Source: Sinomicrobium oceani (GTDB lineage Bacteria > Bacteroidota > Bacteroidia > Flavobacteriales > Flavobacteriaceae). From it: DNA of 64,000 bases. How positions within the stretch are numbered: the stretch's first letter is position 1; each line of letters starts with the position of its first letter. Where the stretch lies: assembly GCF_900119185.1 (NCBI RefSeq), contig NZ_FPJE01000003.1:1-64000 (forward strand), written 5' to 3'. The notes under the pieces are model-generated. The model saw nothing but the letters and a program-made list of their open reading frames with translations. It ran no database searches and was not told the origin of the DNA. Shown here piece after piece: positions 32,481 through 42,374 of this stretch. The position numbers and the translations under genes are program-made.

Positions 32481-35400
32481 TTAATTTGCCTGGCTTTCTT
32501 TTTGATTTCGGTATTGTCTCGGGTTGTGACCATACCTTTTTTTAAAGGCTTTGCTAAAGTATTTCGGATCGTTAAAGCCACATTCGAAACTGATTTCGGA
32601 AATGTTCAGACTCTTCTTCTGCAGGAGATAACTGCTTTTTTGCAACCGCAGTTCGTGTATCACTTCGGAAGGTGCCTGGTTAAAGACTTCCTTGAAGACC
32701 CGGTAACATTTGGCTCTCGATATTTCCAGGTCTGCGATGAGTTGTTCCACGTTAAAAGAAGGGTTGCCCAGCTGTTGCTGAATGAGATCAAGACCTTTTT
32801 GTGCAAGTTTTTCATGGGGTGTCATCATCTCCTCACCTTCGTGGCTTGCCAGCATAGGGAAACGGTTTTTTTCGCGCTGATAAGCTTCCCCCTTCCGGAG
32901 TAGGGAGTGTAAGGTTTTGATAATAAAGTGCTTTCGGGTAGGAAGGTTAATCACACTGTCGATGCCCAGCTCGATAAGGTGCTCCCGGAAATTTACATTC
33001 AGACGTTCCGAAATGTAAATACCGGGAAGGTATTTATCTTTTTGCCGTAAGCTTCGGATGAGGTCATGGGAAAAAGGAAGGTCGTAAATAACAAATCCGT
33101 GGATATCCAGTTGCTTCAGGGCAGTTTGAAGGTTTGCGGCATCGTCTTCAAAAATGAGGTTGATGTTTTTGTCATCCAGCAATTGCTGTGCGATAGCCAT
33201 ATCGTATGCCGCGCAATGTACCAGTACATTTTTTTTATCTTTCGGGAGATGCTTTTTGGTGTTGAGGTGCTTCCATAAAATACGGGTGTCTTCTCCCTGT
33301 TCCGCATCGGCATAGGTCACCGGTAATTGTATGGTAATCTGTAATGTGGTATTTTTTGGGTTGAGGTGTAGCTCTCCCTCCATGTCGCGGATCAAGGATT
33401 GAAAGGCCCGGTAATACGGACTAAACAGTGAAATGTTTTCCCAGTTCGTTGTAACCATATTGCTCTGTGTACTCAGGGAGACCAGGATTTGCCTGGTTTG
33501 CAATGAGACTTCAACAAAAAGGCGGTGTTCTTTTTCGATGTATTTCAGAAGGTCTGTGGTGATATACCGGATTAGGAGCTTAAACCGAAGACTGTCCATC
33601 AGTATCATTTTCTCTTTTTCTTGCCCTGAAAATCTGATCTCCAACCGGGTTTTCGAACCGGATAACTGCGGAGTGAGCCCTTCCGCAAAATCTTTGAGCT
33701 TTACCGGAACTTTCCGGATATCTCCCAGTTCTTCTACCTGGTCGAGATATTTCCATTCCTCCAATGCCCGAAGCAGGATATCGACCTGTTCCGAAAGTTG
33801 GTCTTTGACCGAAGGGGACAGCTTAATAGTTTCGAGCTGGTTCAGGATGTGGTGTATGGGAGGCTTAAATTCCGAGAGGATAAAGGTCTTGAATTTTTCG
33901 ATCTCAAAATCCTTGTCTTTTAATTGTTGATAATAGCGGAGCAATTGATCTTTCTGGTCCGATACTTCCCTGTTTTTCCGGTCCAGATCTTCATTGATAC
34001 GGATAAGTGTGTCTTTTTGATCTTCTATGGTTCTGGTCCGTTGCTGTATTTTTTCTTCGAGTTTTCTCTGGTTCCCGATAGAAATCCTGTGTTTACGATA
34101 GCTGTATATGAGCACTATGCTAAGCACAACAACGATTAACAGAATGAAAAACCATGGAGTTTTATAGAAAGGAGGAGCTATTGTTAAGGTGATTACCGAA
34201 GAAATTGATGCATTGGCATCGTCTCCTTTCCTGACGAGCAGCCGATACGATCCCGGTTGAAGATGATCGTAGTGAATCGCAGTATCATTCAGTGGAATCC
34301 AGTTTTTGTCATATCCTTCCAGTTGATAAAATACTGTAGTTTTTCTCTTGGAAAAAGAAACGGGAATCAATTCCGCATGTAAACTGTTATCGGAATATGT
34401 CTTGGTATACGACTCGGTATAATTCTCTTTATGGTCTATTTTTATCTTTAGTTTCGGCTCGGGTAGTTGCAGGGTCATAGCTTCGGGCTGGAAGTAGTTA
34501 AGTCCGTGGATTCCTCCGAAATACAGCATTCCCTTATTGTCCTGGTAATAGGAGCCTTCGGAAAACTCGGCGCCCTGCCATCCTTCTTCCGGAGGAAAGG
34601 TGTTGATACTAAAGTCTCTTTTATCTATGGAAGCAATGCCTTTGGTGGTACTTACCCACAGGGCATCCCTGTTGGGTAAAAGGCTGTATACCATGTGGCT
34701 GGGCAAGCCGTTTTCTTCGGTGATCCTGCGAATTACAATACGGTTACTGAGGTCGTAAACGGTAATTCCTCCGAGCGTTGCAATCCAGTAGTAACCGGTT
34801 TCGGGATCTGTGTAAATATAATATACGCTATTGCCCGTAAGTCCGGCATTGAGGTTTATTTCTTCTGTTTCGCCGGTACGGATATTCAATAGCACCATAC
34901 CATGGTTTTCCGAAGCCAGAGCAATACTGTTTCCGTCTTTGACCAGCTGACGAAAGTGATATTTGTCCAGTTTTTCCCGGCCGGGAAAATATGCGAAAGA
35001 ACTTTTGCTTTTGTTGTAAAGAGCAAGACCACCCCAACAGGCTATCCAGAGTGAATCTTCTGTTTCCAGGAAGGCGTAATTGCGGTTATTGGGGAAATCC
35101 TTATGATCTTCGGCACTTAAGAGTTCGTAGGTTTTTCCCGTGATGTGGATCAGGCCGGCATAGGTGCCCGCCCAAAGGGAACCGTCCGATGCGGTATGCA
35201 GGCTCCGGATGCGTCCCCAATCCGGTGTTGTCCGGGTTTCTTCGATGGGGTAATGCAGATAACAACCGGCTTCCTCACTGTAATAGTACAGCCCCCGGGT
35301 ATAGTATCCCAGCCATATACTGCTGTTGTGGTCTTTGGTGATGGCACGGATGGTTTCATTGGGCAGGTGTGGAAAACGTTGTGGATGCGGAAATATGGTG

Positions 35401-36185
35401 TTTATATTTTGTGACTCTTTGTACACCATGCTGATGCCTCCGTCTTTATGGGCAAGCCAGATGTTGTTAAAACGGTCTTCATACAGTTTTTCTATATCGT
35501 TACTCTTAAAGCTGTACTCCGAATACGGATCGTAAGTGTAATTGACAAACTGGTTATTATAAATATTCTCACTGGTATTGGGGAGGATAAAAAGACCTTT
35601 TTCGCGTGTGGCATACCAGATATTCCCATTTTCGTCTTTAAGGATATCCTTGATGGTCACACCGGGAAATTGTGCCCACAGCATATTCTTCAGGTTAGTG
35701 GTCTGGTAGTCTTCACCGGGAGAATAAAACGGTATTTCTACAAATTTGCCGTCCTTTAATTTAAAACAGGAACTGTCGGAACATACCCGGATGGTATTGT
35801 TGTCGTCTGTGATAAGTTCCCGGATATTGTGGTCGAAATAATAATTTTGAAACCGGCCGTCGCCCAGATATCTGCTCACGGCCTTGTTGTCGGTAAGCAT
35901 CCAGATGTTTTGGTGTTCATCTTTAACGAATGCGGAAATGACATTACCGGCAATGGAGGAATTGTCTTCCAGATCGTGTTTATAAACGGTAAATGTATGC
36001 CCGTCGAAGCTGTTGAGCCCATCCCAGGTACCGATCCACAACATACCGTCTTTGTCACTGATTATATCGTAGACCGAATTGTTGGACAATCCGTCCCGGG
36101 TTGTAAAAGTGTTGAACTTTAATTGCTGGGCATATCCCGGCATAGTCAGGAAAAAAAACAGGCAGGAACCAAGTAGATATCTCAA
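32481..36185 (-). CDS. HTCS-like one-piece regulator with degenerate kinase and receiver domains
   Basis: The 1234-residue protein has a signal peptide, two-component-regulator propeller repeats (residues about 22-570, e.g. MLWIGTWDGLNSFDG), a YYY domain (about 600-670), one membrane helix (about 678-696) and a coiled coil (about 705-765). Kinase-like regions follow, then a receiver-like domain (about 986-1095) and an AraC helix-turn-helix (about 1135-1228, with ISEISFECGFNDPKYFSKAF). In normal HTCSs the kinase box reads SHEFRTPL; here it is SEFKPPI with Ser771 where the phospho-His should be. The ATPase part lacks the Asn box and the DxGxG lid. The receiver keeps Asp1035 but has lost the acidic pair (HCAA for EDN) and the Lys (LPT for KPF). 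It probably controls the SusCD-phosphatase genes without phosphotransfer. Confidence 0.85.
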   Translation of the reverse strand: MRYLLGSCLFFFLTMPGYAQQLKFNTFTTRDGLSNNSVYDIISDKDGMLWIGTWDGLNSFDGHTFTVYKHDLEDNSSIAGNVISAFVKDEHQNIWMLTDNKAVSRYLGDGRFQNYYFDHNIRELITDDNNTIRVCSDSSCFKLKDGKFVEIPFYSPGEDYQTTNLKNMLWAQFPGVTIKDILKDENGNIWYATREKGLFILPNTSENIYNNQFVNYTYDPYSEYSFKSNDIEKLYEDRFNNIWLAHKDGGISMVYKESQNINTIFPHPQRFPHLPNETIRAITKDHNSSIWLGYYTRGLYYYSEEAGCYLHYPIEETRTTPDWGRIRSLHTASDGSLWAGTYAGLIHITGKTYELLSAEDHKDFPNNRNYAFLETEDSLWIACWGGLALYNKSKSSFAYFPGREKLDKYHFRQLVKDGNSIALASENHGMVLLNIRTGETEEINLNAGLTGNSVYYIYTDPETGYYWIATLGGITVYDLSNRIVIRRITEENGLPSHMVYSLLPNRDALWVSTTKGIASIDKRDFSINTFPPEEGWQGAEFSEGSYYQDNKGMLYFGGIHGLNYFQPEAMTLQLPEPKLKIKIDHKENYTESYTKTYSDNSLHAELIPVSFSKRKTTVFYQLEGYDKNWIPLNDTAIHYDHLQPGSYRLLVRKGDDANASISSVITLTIAPPFYKTPWFFILLIVVVLSIVLIYSYRKHRISIGNQRKLEEKIQQRTRTIEDQKDTLIRINEDLDRKNREVSDQKDQLLRYYQQLKDKDFEIEKFKTFILSEFKPPIHHILNQLETIKLSPSVKDQLSEQVDILLRALEEWKYLDQVEELGDIRKVPVKLKDFAEGLTPQLSGSKTRLEIRFSGQEKEKMILMDSLRFKLLIRYITTDLLKYIEKEHRLFVEVSLQTRQILVSLSTQSNMVTTNWENISLFSPYYRAFQSLIRDMEGELHLNPKNTTLQITIQLPVTYADAEQGEDTRILWKHLNTKKHLPKDKKNVLVHCAAYDMAIAQQLLDDKNINLIFEDDAANLQTALKQLDIHGFVIYDLPFSHDLIRSLRQKDKYLPGIYISERLNVNFREHLIELGIDSVINLPTRKHFIIKTLHSLLRKGEAYQREKNRFPMLASHEGEEMMTPHEKLAQKGLDLIQQQLGNPSFNVEQLIADLEISRAKCYRVFKEVFNQAPSEVIHELRLQKSSYLLQKKSLNISEISFECGFNDPKYFSKAFKKRYGHNPRQYRNQKESQAN

Positions 36186-36329
36186 GTGTATTTTTGGGCG
36201 CAGTATAATACCGGAGTATTACTGCAAGAAGAATAAATGTTTATGTTTTTGTTATATTTATTTTTCAGGGTGTGTAGATCTATATAGATTCAGATCCGTA
36301 GTTTCGGATTGTGAGTGCCACCGATAGTT

Positions 36330-37244
36330 TTATTGATTTAAATCCGACTTTAGTTGTACCAGGTCGCCCAGTAATTTGGTCTGTTGTACCTGAGCATCCA
36401 ATCCCATGTGTTTTGCTATTCGAAAGACTTCCAGGTTTAGGGTGTCTATTTCCGTTCTTCGTTTGTTCCTGATGTCCTGCAGGGTGGAAATAAACTGGCC
36501 GTCGGACATTTTACTGATGGAAATAACCTGTTCCTCGATCTCTTCGGCTTTTAAGTCAATTCCTTTTTTTGAGGATATTAAAACGCACTCGCCTATGATA
36601 CTTTTTGCAAGTGAAAAGGCTCTGGTATTCCGGTGAAAGATCCCGTTATCCACGTCTAACAGCGGACATATAGAATTGAATACACAATTTGCAATAGCCT
36701 TTTTCCAGATAATTTTATCGATATGTTTTTCGGTGACAAACCTGAAATCAGGGGAGTCCAGTTCCCTGACAACAGTTTCCGTAAGGATGGTGCTTTGTCG
36801 GATTGTACCGATGGGGGAGGGAGCTACAGGTTTGTAACGTACTTCATTTTCTGAAATAATCTGGCTGGTCGCAAAAAGGACACCCCGGTATATGTGCTTA
36901 AAATCGCGATTTGTAAAAGGCTGTTCAATACCCAGACCGTTCTGCAAAAGGATTATGGGAGTATGGCCGGCCTTGTGCTTCAGTTTTTCGGCGAGTTCTT
37001 CGTTGCCGAAAGATTTGTTGGTAAGGACAACGATACCGTCCAGGCCGGAAAAGTTAGACAGTGTATTGAATGTGATAGCTGCGGTCAGTTCCTGTCCGGT
37101 CCCGGTCTTTACCGTTAATTTTTCGGTATATTGTTTTCCGTGATCCACACTGCCCCGGATCAACCGGACAGTCTTTCCGTTTCGGCTCAGACAAACTGCC
37201 AGGGCCTTACCGATAGCTCCGGCGCCGATGATATATATGTTCAT
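36330..37244 (-). CDS. panE: Ketopantoate reductase family (2-dehydropantoate 2-reductase)
   Basis: The start is the ATG at 37242-37244 (MNIYIIGAGAIGKALAVCLS); the upstream in-frame codons lie in other sequence and lack features. The 304-residue protein has the N-terminal NADP-binding GxGxxG motif, VVLTNKSFGNEELAEKL, ILLQNGLGIEQPF and the conserved Lys/Asn region IIWKKAIANCVFNSICPLLD of ApbA/PanE. PanE reduces ketopantoate to pantoate in pantothenate synthesis, but the family is broad and paralogs with other substrates are frequent. It follows the frameshifted MBL hydrolase gene on the same strand after 70 bases; no pan genes are nearby, so the exact substrate is uncertain. Confidence 0.75.
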   Translation of the reverse strand: MNIYIIGAGAIGKALAVCLSRNGKTVRLIRGSVDHGKQYTEKLTVKTGTGQELTAAITFNTLSNFSGLDGIVVLTNKSFGNEELAEKLKHKAGHTPIILLQNGLGIEQPFTNRDFKHIYRGVLFATSQIISENEVRYKPVAPSPIGTIRQSTILTETVVRELDSPDFRFVTEKHIDKIIWKKAIANCVFNSICPLLDVDNGIFHRNTRAFSLAKSIIGECVLISSKKGIDLKAEEIEEQVISISKMSDGQFISTLQDIRNKRRTEIDTLNLEVFRIAKHMGLDAQVQQTKLLGDLVQLKSDLNQ

Positions 37245-37314
37245 AGAAGTGTCTTTAAATGTCAGCGGGCTGATGTTTTTATGAAATATAATGAAAAAAC
37301 CATAACATATCCGA

Positions 37315-38078
37315 TTAATGCAGGTAAAGTGTTTCCCCGTCTTCCGGGATATGGCATCGGTCATAAAAATTCCGGCCTGCGATCTTACGCCTTATACATT
37401 TCCGGTTTTCGGTACAGGTACTGATCGCTTCGAGGTGGGTGACCAAAACGTGTATTTCGGGAAAAGCAGTGCAAAGCATACCGATGTGTCCGGTGGTCAT
37501 GGTAACGGGATCTCCTGTGTCAAAAGTTGCTGCTCCACCGGCTACGGCTATGTATTGCGGCCGATACTTTTCGATAGTGGCCCTGACGTCATCGCACCAG
37601 ATCGTATCGCCTGCCACATAGATGCTTTCACTGCCGGATGACAAAACAAAACCGTTGACCATACCCATTTTTTCTCCTATTTCTCCGGTGCCATGTTTGC
37701 CGGGAGTAAGCGATAATTGCACTCCTTTGAAATTTAAGGAGCTATCTATGGCACGGACATTGGTAAAACCGTAAGCTGTAACTGTTGCTGCAATATGCGC
37801 AGGGCAAATTACGGGAAGGTTTTTATCAAGAAGAGCAATGGCGTCGGCATCCCAGTGATCCGGATGGAGGTGAGTGATGATCACGGCATCGGTTTCTTTA
37901 GATAGCGTATTACTTGCCGGGGGGAAAAGGGCAAATCGACCAGTGGGTTTAACCGGGTATCCGCTGTCCAGGGAAAAACCCCGAAGGATGCTTTTTTACC
38001 CAGCATCGGATCGATTAAAAACGTAGTCGTGTTCACGGTCAATAAAACGGTAGCATTCCGCCATAACTGAAATTCCAT
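37315..38078 (-). pseudogene. MBL-fold metal-dependent hydrolase, single-base frameshift
   Basis: Two overlapping frames together give one metallo-beta-lactamase-fold hydrolase of about 253 residues. The first (38078-37881) begins MEFQLWRNATVLLTVNTTTF and continues FLIDPMLGKKASFGV. The second (upstream of 37884 to 37315) carries ITHLHPDHWDAD, the zinc-binding HxHxDH motif, then ESIYVAGDTIWCD and VLVTHLEAIST. The frames meet at a run of six G (37919-37924, six C in the coding strand). Adding one base restores PFSPP followed by ASNTLSKETDAVIITHLHPD. This is either a recent inactivation, a phase-variable run or a sequencing error. Relatives lie beside HxlR regulators, as here, and hydrolyse lactone or phosphodiester-like substrates; this one is divergent from hxlR at 38210. 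Confidence 0.8.
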
Positions 38079-38209
38079 ATTGCTTGTTCTTTTTATGTAA
38101 AACCTTCCGGAAAGCCTTGATCTGTGTTTTCCGCTGAAAAAAAGCTAAATTAGTAAGCCGGTAGTACTCCGCAAAGAAGTTCACTTCCGGGTAACCCGCT
38201 TAACCATTG

Positions 38210-38524
38210 ATGATGAATTACACAGCGTTTGAAGATTGCGGTTTAAAACGTAGTCTGGACATACTTTCCGGCAAATGGAAACCCCTGATTTTGTATCACC
38301 TTTTTCATGAAAAGGAAATACGGTTTATCAGGTTATGGCGTAAAATGCCCAGGGTATCAAAAAAAGTGCTGCTGGAACAATTGCAGCAAATGCAGGAACA
38401 CCGTGTTATAGAGCGCATAGAACGTAAAGGCTTTCCGCCGGAGGTGTACTACCGGTTACACCGGGACACCGAATGGTTGGGCCCGGCTTTGCAAATGCTG
38501 GAACACTGGGGGAAAGGCAGGTAA
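38210..38524 (+). CDS. HxlR-family winged-helix regulator
   Basis: The 104-residue protein (start at the ATG at 38210, one codon after an in-frame TTG) has the compact HxlR fold: the conserved Cys in FEDCGLKRSLDILSGKWKPL, then RFIRLWRKMPRVSKKVLLEQ, LQQMQEHRVIERI and PPEVYYRLHRDTEWL with the wing. Members sense electrophiles or aldehydes through the N-terminal Cys and often control a neighbouring oxidoreductase or hydrolase. It is divergent from the frameshifted MBL hydrolase (130-base gap), which is its likely target. If that target is dead, the regulator may be on its way to loss. Confidence 0.87.
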   Translation: MMNYTAFEDCGLKRSLDILSGKWKPLILYHLFHEKEIRFIRLWRKMPRVSKKVLLEQLQQMQEHRVIERIERKGFPPEVYYRLHRDTEWLGPALQMLEHWGKGR

Positions 38525-38662
38525 CCGTATCGATACCGGTATCATGTTTTATATACGACAGGAATGGTTTTTCCGATGCTCCGTATCACCATCGATATGA
38601 CATGTTACCGGCAAGCCGATAAATGTTTCATCATCAGGTTCCGTAATCAGGAAAAAAAGTTC

Positions 38663-40735
38663 CTAAGTTTTACTGCGATTCAGCGAACGTATCGCAAAAT
38701 ATATAACAACTCCCAGGCCTCCTAAAACGGCGAGGGACACTATGACAAACAAGCTAAATAATAGTACTGCGGGAAGACCGGATAAAGAACTTGTCTCGGA
38801 TACCGAATAATTTTTAGGGATATAGAGCAGATACGCCATATTATTATCCAACTCTTTGAGGTTTTTTACATACTCAGGAAATTCATCGGAAGTAACATAT
38901 TTTTTCTGGCTTTTAAAATAATGATGAATCTTTAAAAGATCTTCGGAAGGCAAATAATTTATGTTTGCGTTATAATAAAAGGCATCGCAACTGATGTTTT
39001 TTTCCATATCGGAGATTCCCCATTTGTTGGGGAGTTTAATCCTGATATCGTGTATTCTGGTAGCGGGGTAATACAGGCTATATTCGTTTTTTCTCTGGCT
39101 TTCGCCCGGCAGTGTCAGGATATCGAGAAGGCTCAAAGGCAGAAAACGGGTGCTCAGCGTATTTTCATTCCCTTCCATAGGAGACCATATACTGTCCAGC
39201 TTATAGGATTCGTGTACGGTGAACCGGTTTTTAATACTGTCGTCGACAAAGGTAGGATTGTCAAGCGCAGTAACATGGTCGAAATAATTTTTGTAATAGT
39301 TGGAGAATTGTTTTTTAATAGACGAAATACCATTGGTTTTGAACAGGCTCCGCATATTATCGGCCTCGCCTTCATGATATACCGTTGTAACCCGAAGCGT
39401 AGCACCCTTACCGATCTCTTCCAGTTCGTATTCGTCCCGGACTTTGATGAGGTTACTGGAAAAAGAATGTATGGAATCCAAAGTTTTATTCCCTTTTTTC
39501 AATACAAGTCCGTATTCATAATCCGGGAAATAAATACGGTCAAAAGTACCTCCCTGGTACGTCATGGTAGGATCGTACCACAAGTCGTTTCCGGCACCGT
39601 CGATGACCTTAACGACACAGTGATCAAAGGTTGTTGGTGTGGGAAGTACGGCATTGATATTGTGTTTTAAGGCCGTATTGACAAGTACGGGATAGGCTTC
39701 TATTCCCATTTTTCGAAGCATGGTGACCATGAGCAGGCTTTTGTCCTTACAGTCTCCGTAGCGTTGTTCGAAGACCTGGTTGGGGGCGAAAGGTTTGTAG
39801 CTTCCCAGCCCCGATTCGAACCCGAGATAACGCACTTCTTCCTGTACGAAGTTCAGGACTGCGGCTATTTTTTCACCTTGTGTGCTGTAACCGGTTTCGA
39901 TAGCTTTTATCCTGGCCAGCATTTCCGTACTGACGGGTTCTTTGACCCTGAAGACCTCCTCGCCCCAGTCGACGACATCCTGCCAGTTTCTGTATTCGGA
40001 TATGAAAAGGTTCTGAAACGTAAATTTCCAGAAAGGGGTATTGTCTTCAAATTCTATTTTATCCGTATTCAGCATGTTCCAGCTATACCTGCTGAAATGT
40101 CTTTCTTTAGTAATCTTCGGTTTTACATCGGTATTGGTGGTTTTATATACCAGATCCCTGTTACTGAAAATGTCTATAGCTATTTTCCCGATGGGCTCCG
40201 CGTTATTCAGGGGATAAGTACCCGAAAAAATACCCTTATGTATAGGGTTAAAGCCCGTTATGGTCAAGCTGTAATCTATAATATCACCGACTCTGATATC
40301 GGAGAGATTGATGGTCGCGGAAAGTGTGCCGTCGTACAGGTAATTCTCCGCATTGGTTTCTCTTCGGATAACCTGAAAATGGTCGGGATTCAGTTTGTTT
40401 ATAACCTTTCCTTTCCTGATGACGGAGATCTCATGGAATTCGAGGGTCTGGTATGTAGGGTCGTAATTGGCTGTGATATCCGATGCCGATTGTACACCCG
40501 CATTCTCAAATATTTTATAGACCCTCCTGTAGTAATTTTTTTGTTCAGGAATATGTGTCTGCTGATTAAACATGAGAATAGCATACCCCTCGGAAACCTC
40601 TTCGAGATCGATGTCGGGATCTGTTTCATAAGACTGCTGTTTTACCCAATGTGGTTTTTCGGAAGTGTGTACCTGGGAAAACAAATGAAAAACAAAGAAA
40701 AATGTAAGGGAACAGGTTAGGAATAAAGATTTCAC
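38663..40735 (-). CDS. DUF3857 transglutaminase-like membrane protein
   Basis: The 690-residue protein has a signal peptide (ending near LFSQ), a DUF3857 beta-rich domain (residues about 25-260) and a transglutaminase-like cysteine-protease domain with RYGDCKDKSLL (Cys about 331) and TFDHCVVKV (His). A C-terminal extension and one membrane helix near the end (LPAVLLFSLFVIVSLAVLGGL, about 657-677) follow. The family is widespread in Bacteroidota, usually with the enzyme domain facing the periplasm; the substrate is not known. It stands alone, divergent from the RND efflux operon. Confidence 0.85.
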   Translation of the reverse strand: MKSLFLTCSLTFFFVFHLFSQVHTSEKPHWVKQQSYETDPDIDLEEVSEGYAILMFNQQTHIPEQKNYYRRVYKIFENAGVQSASDITANYDPTYQTLEFHEISVIRKGKVINKLNPDHFQVIRRETNAENYLYDGTLSATINLSDIRVGDIIDYSLTITGFNPIHKGIFSGTYPLNNAEPIGKIAIDIFSNRDLVYKTTNTDVKPKITKERHFSRYSWNMLNTDKIEFEDNTPFWKFTFQNLFISEYRNWQDVVDWGEEVFRVKEPVSTEMLARIKAIETGYSTQGEKIAAVLNFVQEEVRYLGFESGLGSYKPFAPNQVFEQRYGDCKDKSLLMVTMLRKMGIEAYPVLVNTALKHNINAVLPTPTTFDHCVVKVIDGAGNDLWYDPTMTYQGGTFDRIYFPDYEYGLVLKKGNKTLDSIHSFSSNLIKVRDEYELEEIGKGATLRVTTVYHEGEADNMRSLFKTNGISSIKKQFSNYYKNYFDHVTALDNPTFVDDSIKNRFTVHESYKLDSIWSPMEGNENTLSTRFLPLSLLDILTLPGESQRKNEYSLYYPATRIHDIRIKLPNKWGISDMEKNISCDAFYYNANINYLPSEDLLKIHHYFKSQKKYVTSDEFPEYVKNLKELDNNMAYLLYIPKNYSVSETSSLSGLPAVLLFSLFVIVSLAVLGGLGVVIYFAIRSLNRSKT

Positions 40736-41053
40736 GTGTGTGGTTAAAAGTTATTTACAGTCGTGCAAGATAGAAAAAACTCTGATACATCTTCCGGTTT
40801 ACCATACATAAAGAAGAACTGTTTCTGATCGGAGCATCAATGGTCTTGGCCGGTGGCAGGAAGTTAATACCATAGTTTTAGTGCAGGTTGTCCCGGAGTT
40901 TCCGATACCTGAAACAAGGGTTTCCTCGCCGGATTTTATGCTGTTTACCCTCAAATATTAGATTTTGATCATTTTTCAAAAAATAATGGTTAGCCCTCAG
41001 GAGAGCTGTGGCAGTACATTTGCCATGTAAAAATAACGTAATATAATTTTAAG
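40736..41053. promoter_or_regulatory. Divergent promoter region; -7 box for the RND efflux operon
   Basis: 318 bases between divergent genes. TACATTTG at 41015-41022 matches the Bacteroidota -7 consensus TAnnTTTG and lies 31 bases before the adaptor ATG. A clear -33 TTG at the right distance was not found. Nothing else is recognisable in this stretch. Confidence 0.5.
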
Positions 41054-42265
41054 ATGATGAAATTTAATTGGAGTACAAGAAAGATTGGCCTTTTTGCCAT
41101 GACAGGAATAGTCATCATTTTGGTAATCGTAGCATTTGCCCCTACACATGATGATCAGAGCAAAAACAACGGGCAGGAAGCATCGTCTGTGATGCAGGTG
41201 GAGACGGCCCTTCCGGTATTTGACAAAATTACCGAATGGGACGAATATACCGGCAGGTTCGAAGCCAGTAATAGGGTGGAAGTACGTGCCCGTGTCAGTG
41301 GTTTTCTGGAAAAGGTGAACTTTACCGATGGGCAGATCGTAGAAAAAGGTCAGGTATTGTTTATCATCGACCAAAGACCTTTTCAAATTGAACTGAACCA
41401 GGCCACGGCGAATTATAACCAAGCTATGGCCACGCTCAAAACCACGGAAGACAACTATAACCGGGTGGAATCTCTGAGAGAAACAGGGGCGGTGTCCACG
41501 GAAGAATACGATCGCAGAAAGCAGGCACTGGCCCATGCAAGAGCGAGTCTGGAACTGGCACAGGCCAAAGTAGACCACGCCAGACTCAACCTGGAATTTA
41601 CGGAGGTCAAAGCTCCGATTTCCGGTTTGGTGAGCCGGGACAAAATCAACGAAGGCAACCTTATTGACGGTGGAAGTGCCAATTCTACGCTATTGACAAC
41701 CATCGTGGCTACCAGCCCCATACACTTTTACTTTACGGGGAGTGAATCCGATCATCTCAAATACGCCAGGCTTGCCAAAAACGGGAAGCGGGGAGAGACA
41801 CGTACCGAAGATTTCCCTGTGTATATCCGTCTGGCCGATGAAGATGGTTTTGTACACGAAGCTACACTCGATTTTGTAGATAACGAAATAGACAGTCGTT
41901 CCGGTACCATCGAAAGCCGCGCCGTGCTGCAGAACGAAGACCACCTGCTGGAACCCGGGATGTTCGGAAAAGCCAGGATTGCCGGTAGTGATGAGCACGA
42001 GGCCCTGATGATCCCCGACGAAATTATAGGAACCAACCAGTCCCTGCGTTATGTGTATGTCCTCAATACAGCTAATGAAGTAGCCATTAAAAATGTGACA
42101 CTCGGGCCTCTGCATGCCAACGGACTCCGTATTGTCCGCGAAGGTCTCGCTCCCGAAGATCGGCTTATTATGAACAACCTGCAGAAAATAAGACCGGGGA
42201 TCGTGGTAAATCCTCAGAAAACAACAATCACCATGAAGTCGTCCGATCTGGCTTCGGCACAATAG
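41054..42265 (+). CDS. RND efflux periplasmic adaptor (membrane fusion protein)
   Basis: The 403-residue protein has an N-terminal membrane anchor (FAMTGIVIILVIVAFAP) and no lipobox. The typical adaptor order follows: the lipoyl-half motif VEVRARVSGFLEKVNFTDGQ, the helical hairpin (NQATANYNQAMATLKTTEDN, residues about 115-165), the second half FTEVKAPISGLVSRDKINEG and a beta-barrel domain (GTIESRAVLQNEDHLLEPGM). It links the inner-membrane pump at 42375 to the outer-membrane channel at 45557, forming a tripartite exporter. The exported compounds are not predictable. Confidence 0.93.
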   Translation: MMKFNWSTRKIGLFAMTGIVIILVIVAFAPTHDDQSKNNGQEASSVMQVETALPVFDKITEWDEYTGRFEASNRVEVRARVSGFLEKVNFTDGQIVEKGQVLFIIDQRPFQIELNQATANYNQAMATLKTTEDNYNRVESLRETGAVSTEEYDRRKQALAHARASLELAQAKVDHARLNLEFTEVKAPISGLVSRDKINEGNLIDGGSANSTLLTTIVATSPIHFYFTGSESDHLKYARLAKNGKRGETRTEDFPVYIRLADEDGFVHEATLDFVDNEIDSRSGTIESRAVLQNEDHLLEPGMFGKARIAGSDEHEALMIPDEIIGTNQSLRYVYVLNTANEVAIKNVTLGPLHANGLRIVREGLAPEDRLIMNNLQKIRPGIVVNPQKTTITMKSSDLASAQ

Positions 42266-42301
42266 GACACCATAGATTTTTCAGACCGAATACAGTTGTC
42301 A

Positions 42302-42334
42302 GCTTCCTTTTGCCATACCCGGTATAAAGGAAGC
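42302..42334 (+). other. Intercistronic hairpin between efflux adaptor and pump genes
   Basis: GCTTCCTTT (42302-42310) pairs perfectly with AAAGGAAGC (42326-42334) around a 15-base loop. No T-run follows, so it is more likely an mRNA processing or stability element than a terminator. It lies in the 109-base gap between adaptor and pump. Confidence 0.45.
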
Positions 42335-42374
42335 GGGGGCTTCTGTTGTCCAAACTTAAAAACAGATTTTAATA

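Noticed and set aside
37996-38184. 62-aa minus-strand frame beside hxlR
   Set aside because: It overlaps the start of the MBL hydrolase in another frame and shows no family features.
39764-40720. 318-aa plus-strand frame
   Set aside because: It is fully antisense to the DUF3857 gene, has no motifs, and its composition is that of a reverse-strand shadow.
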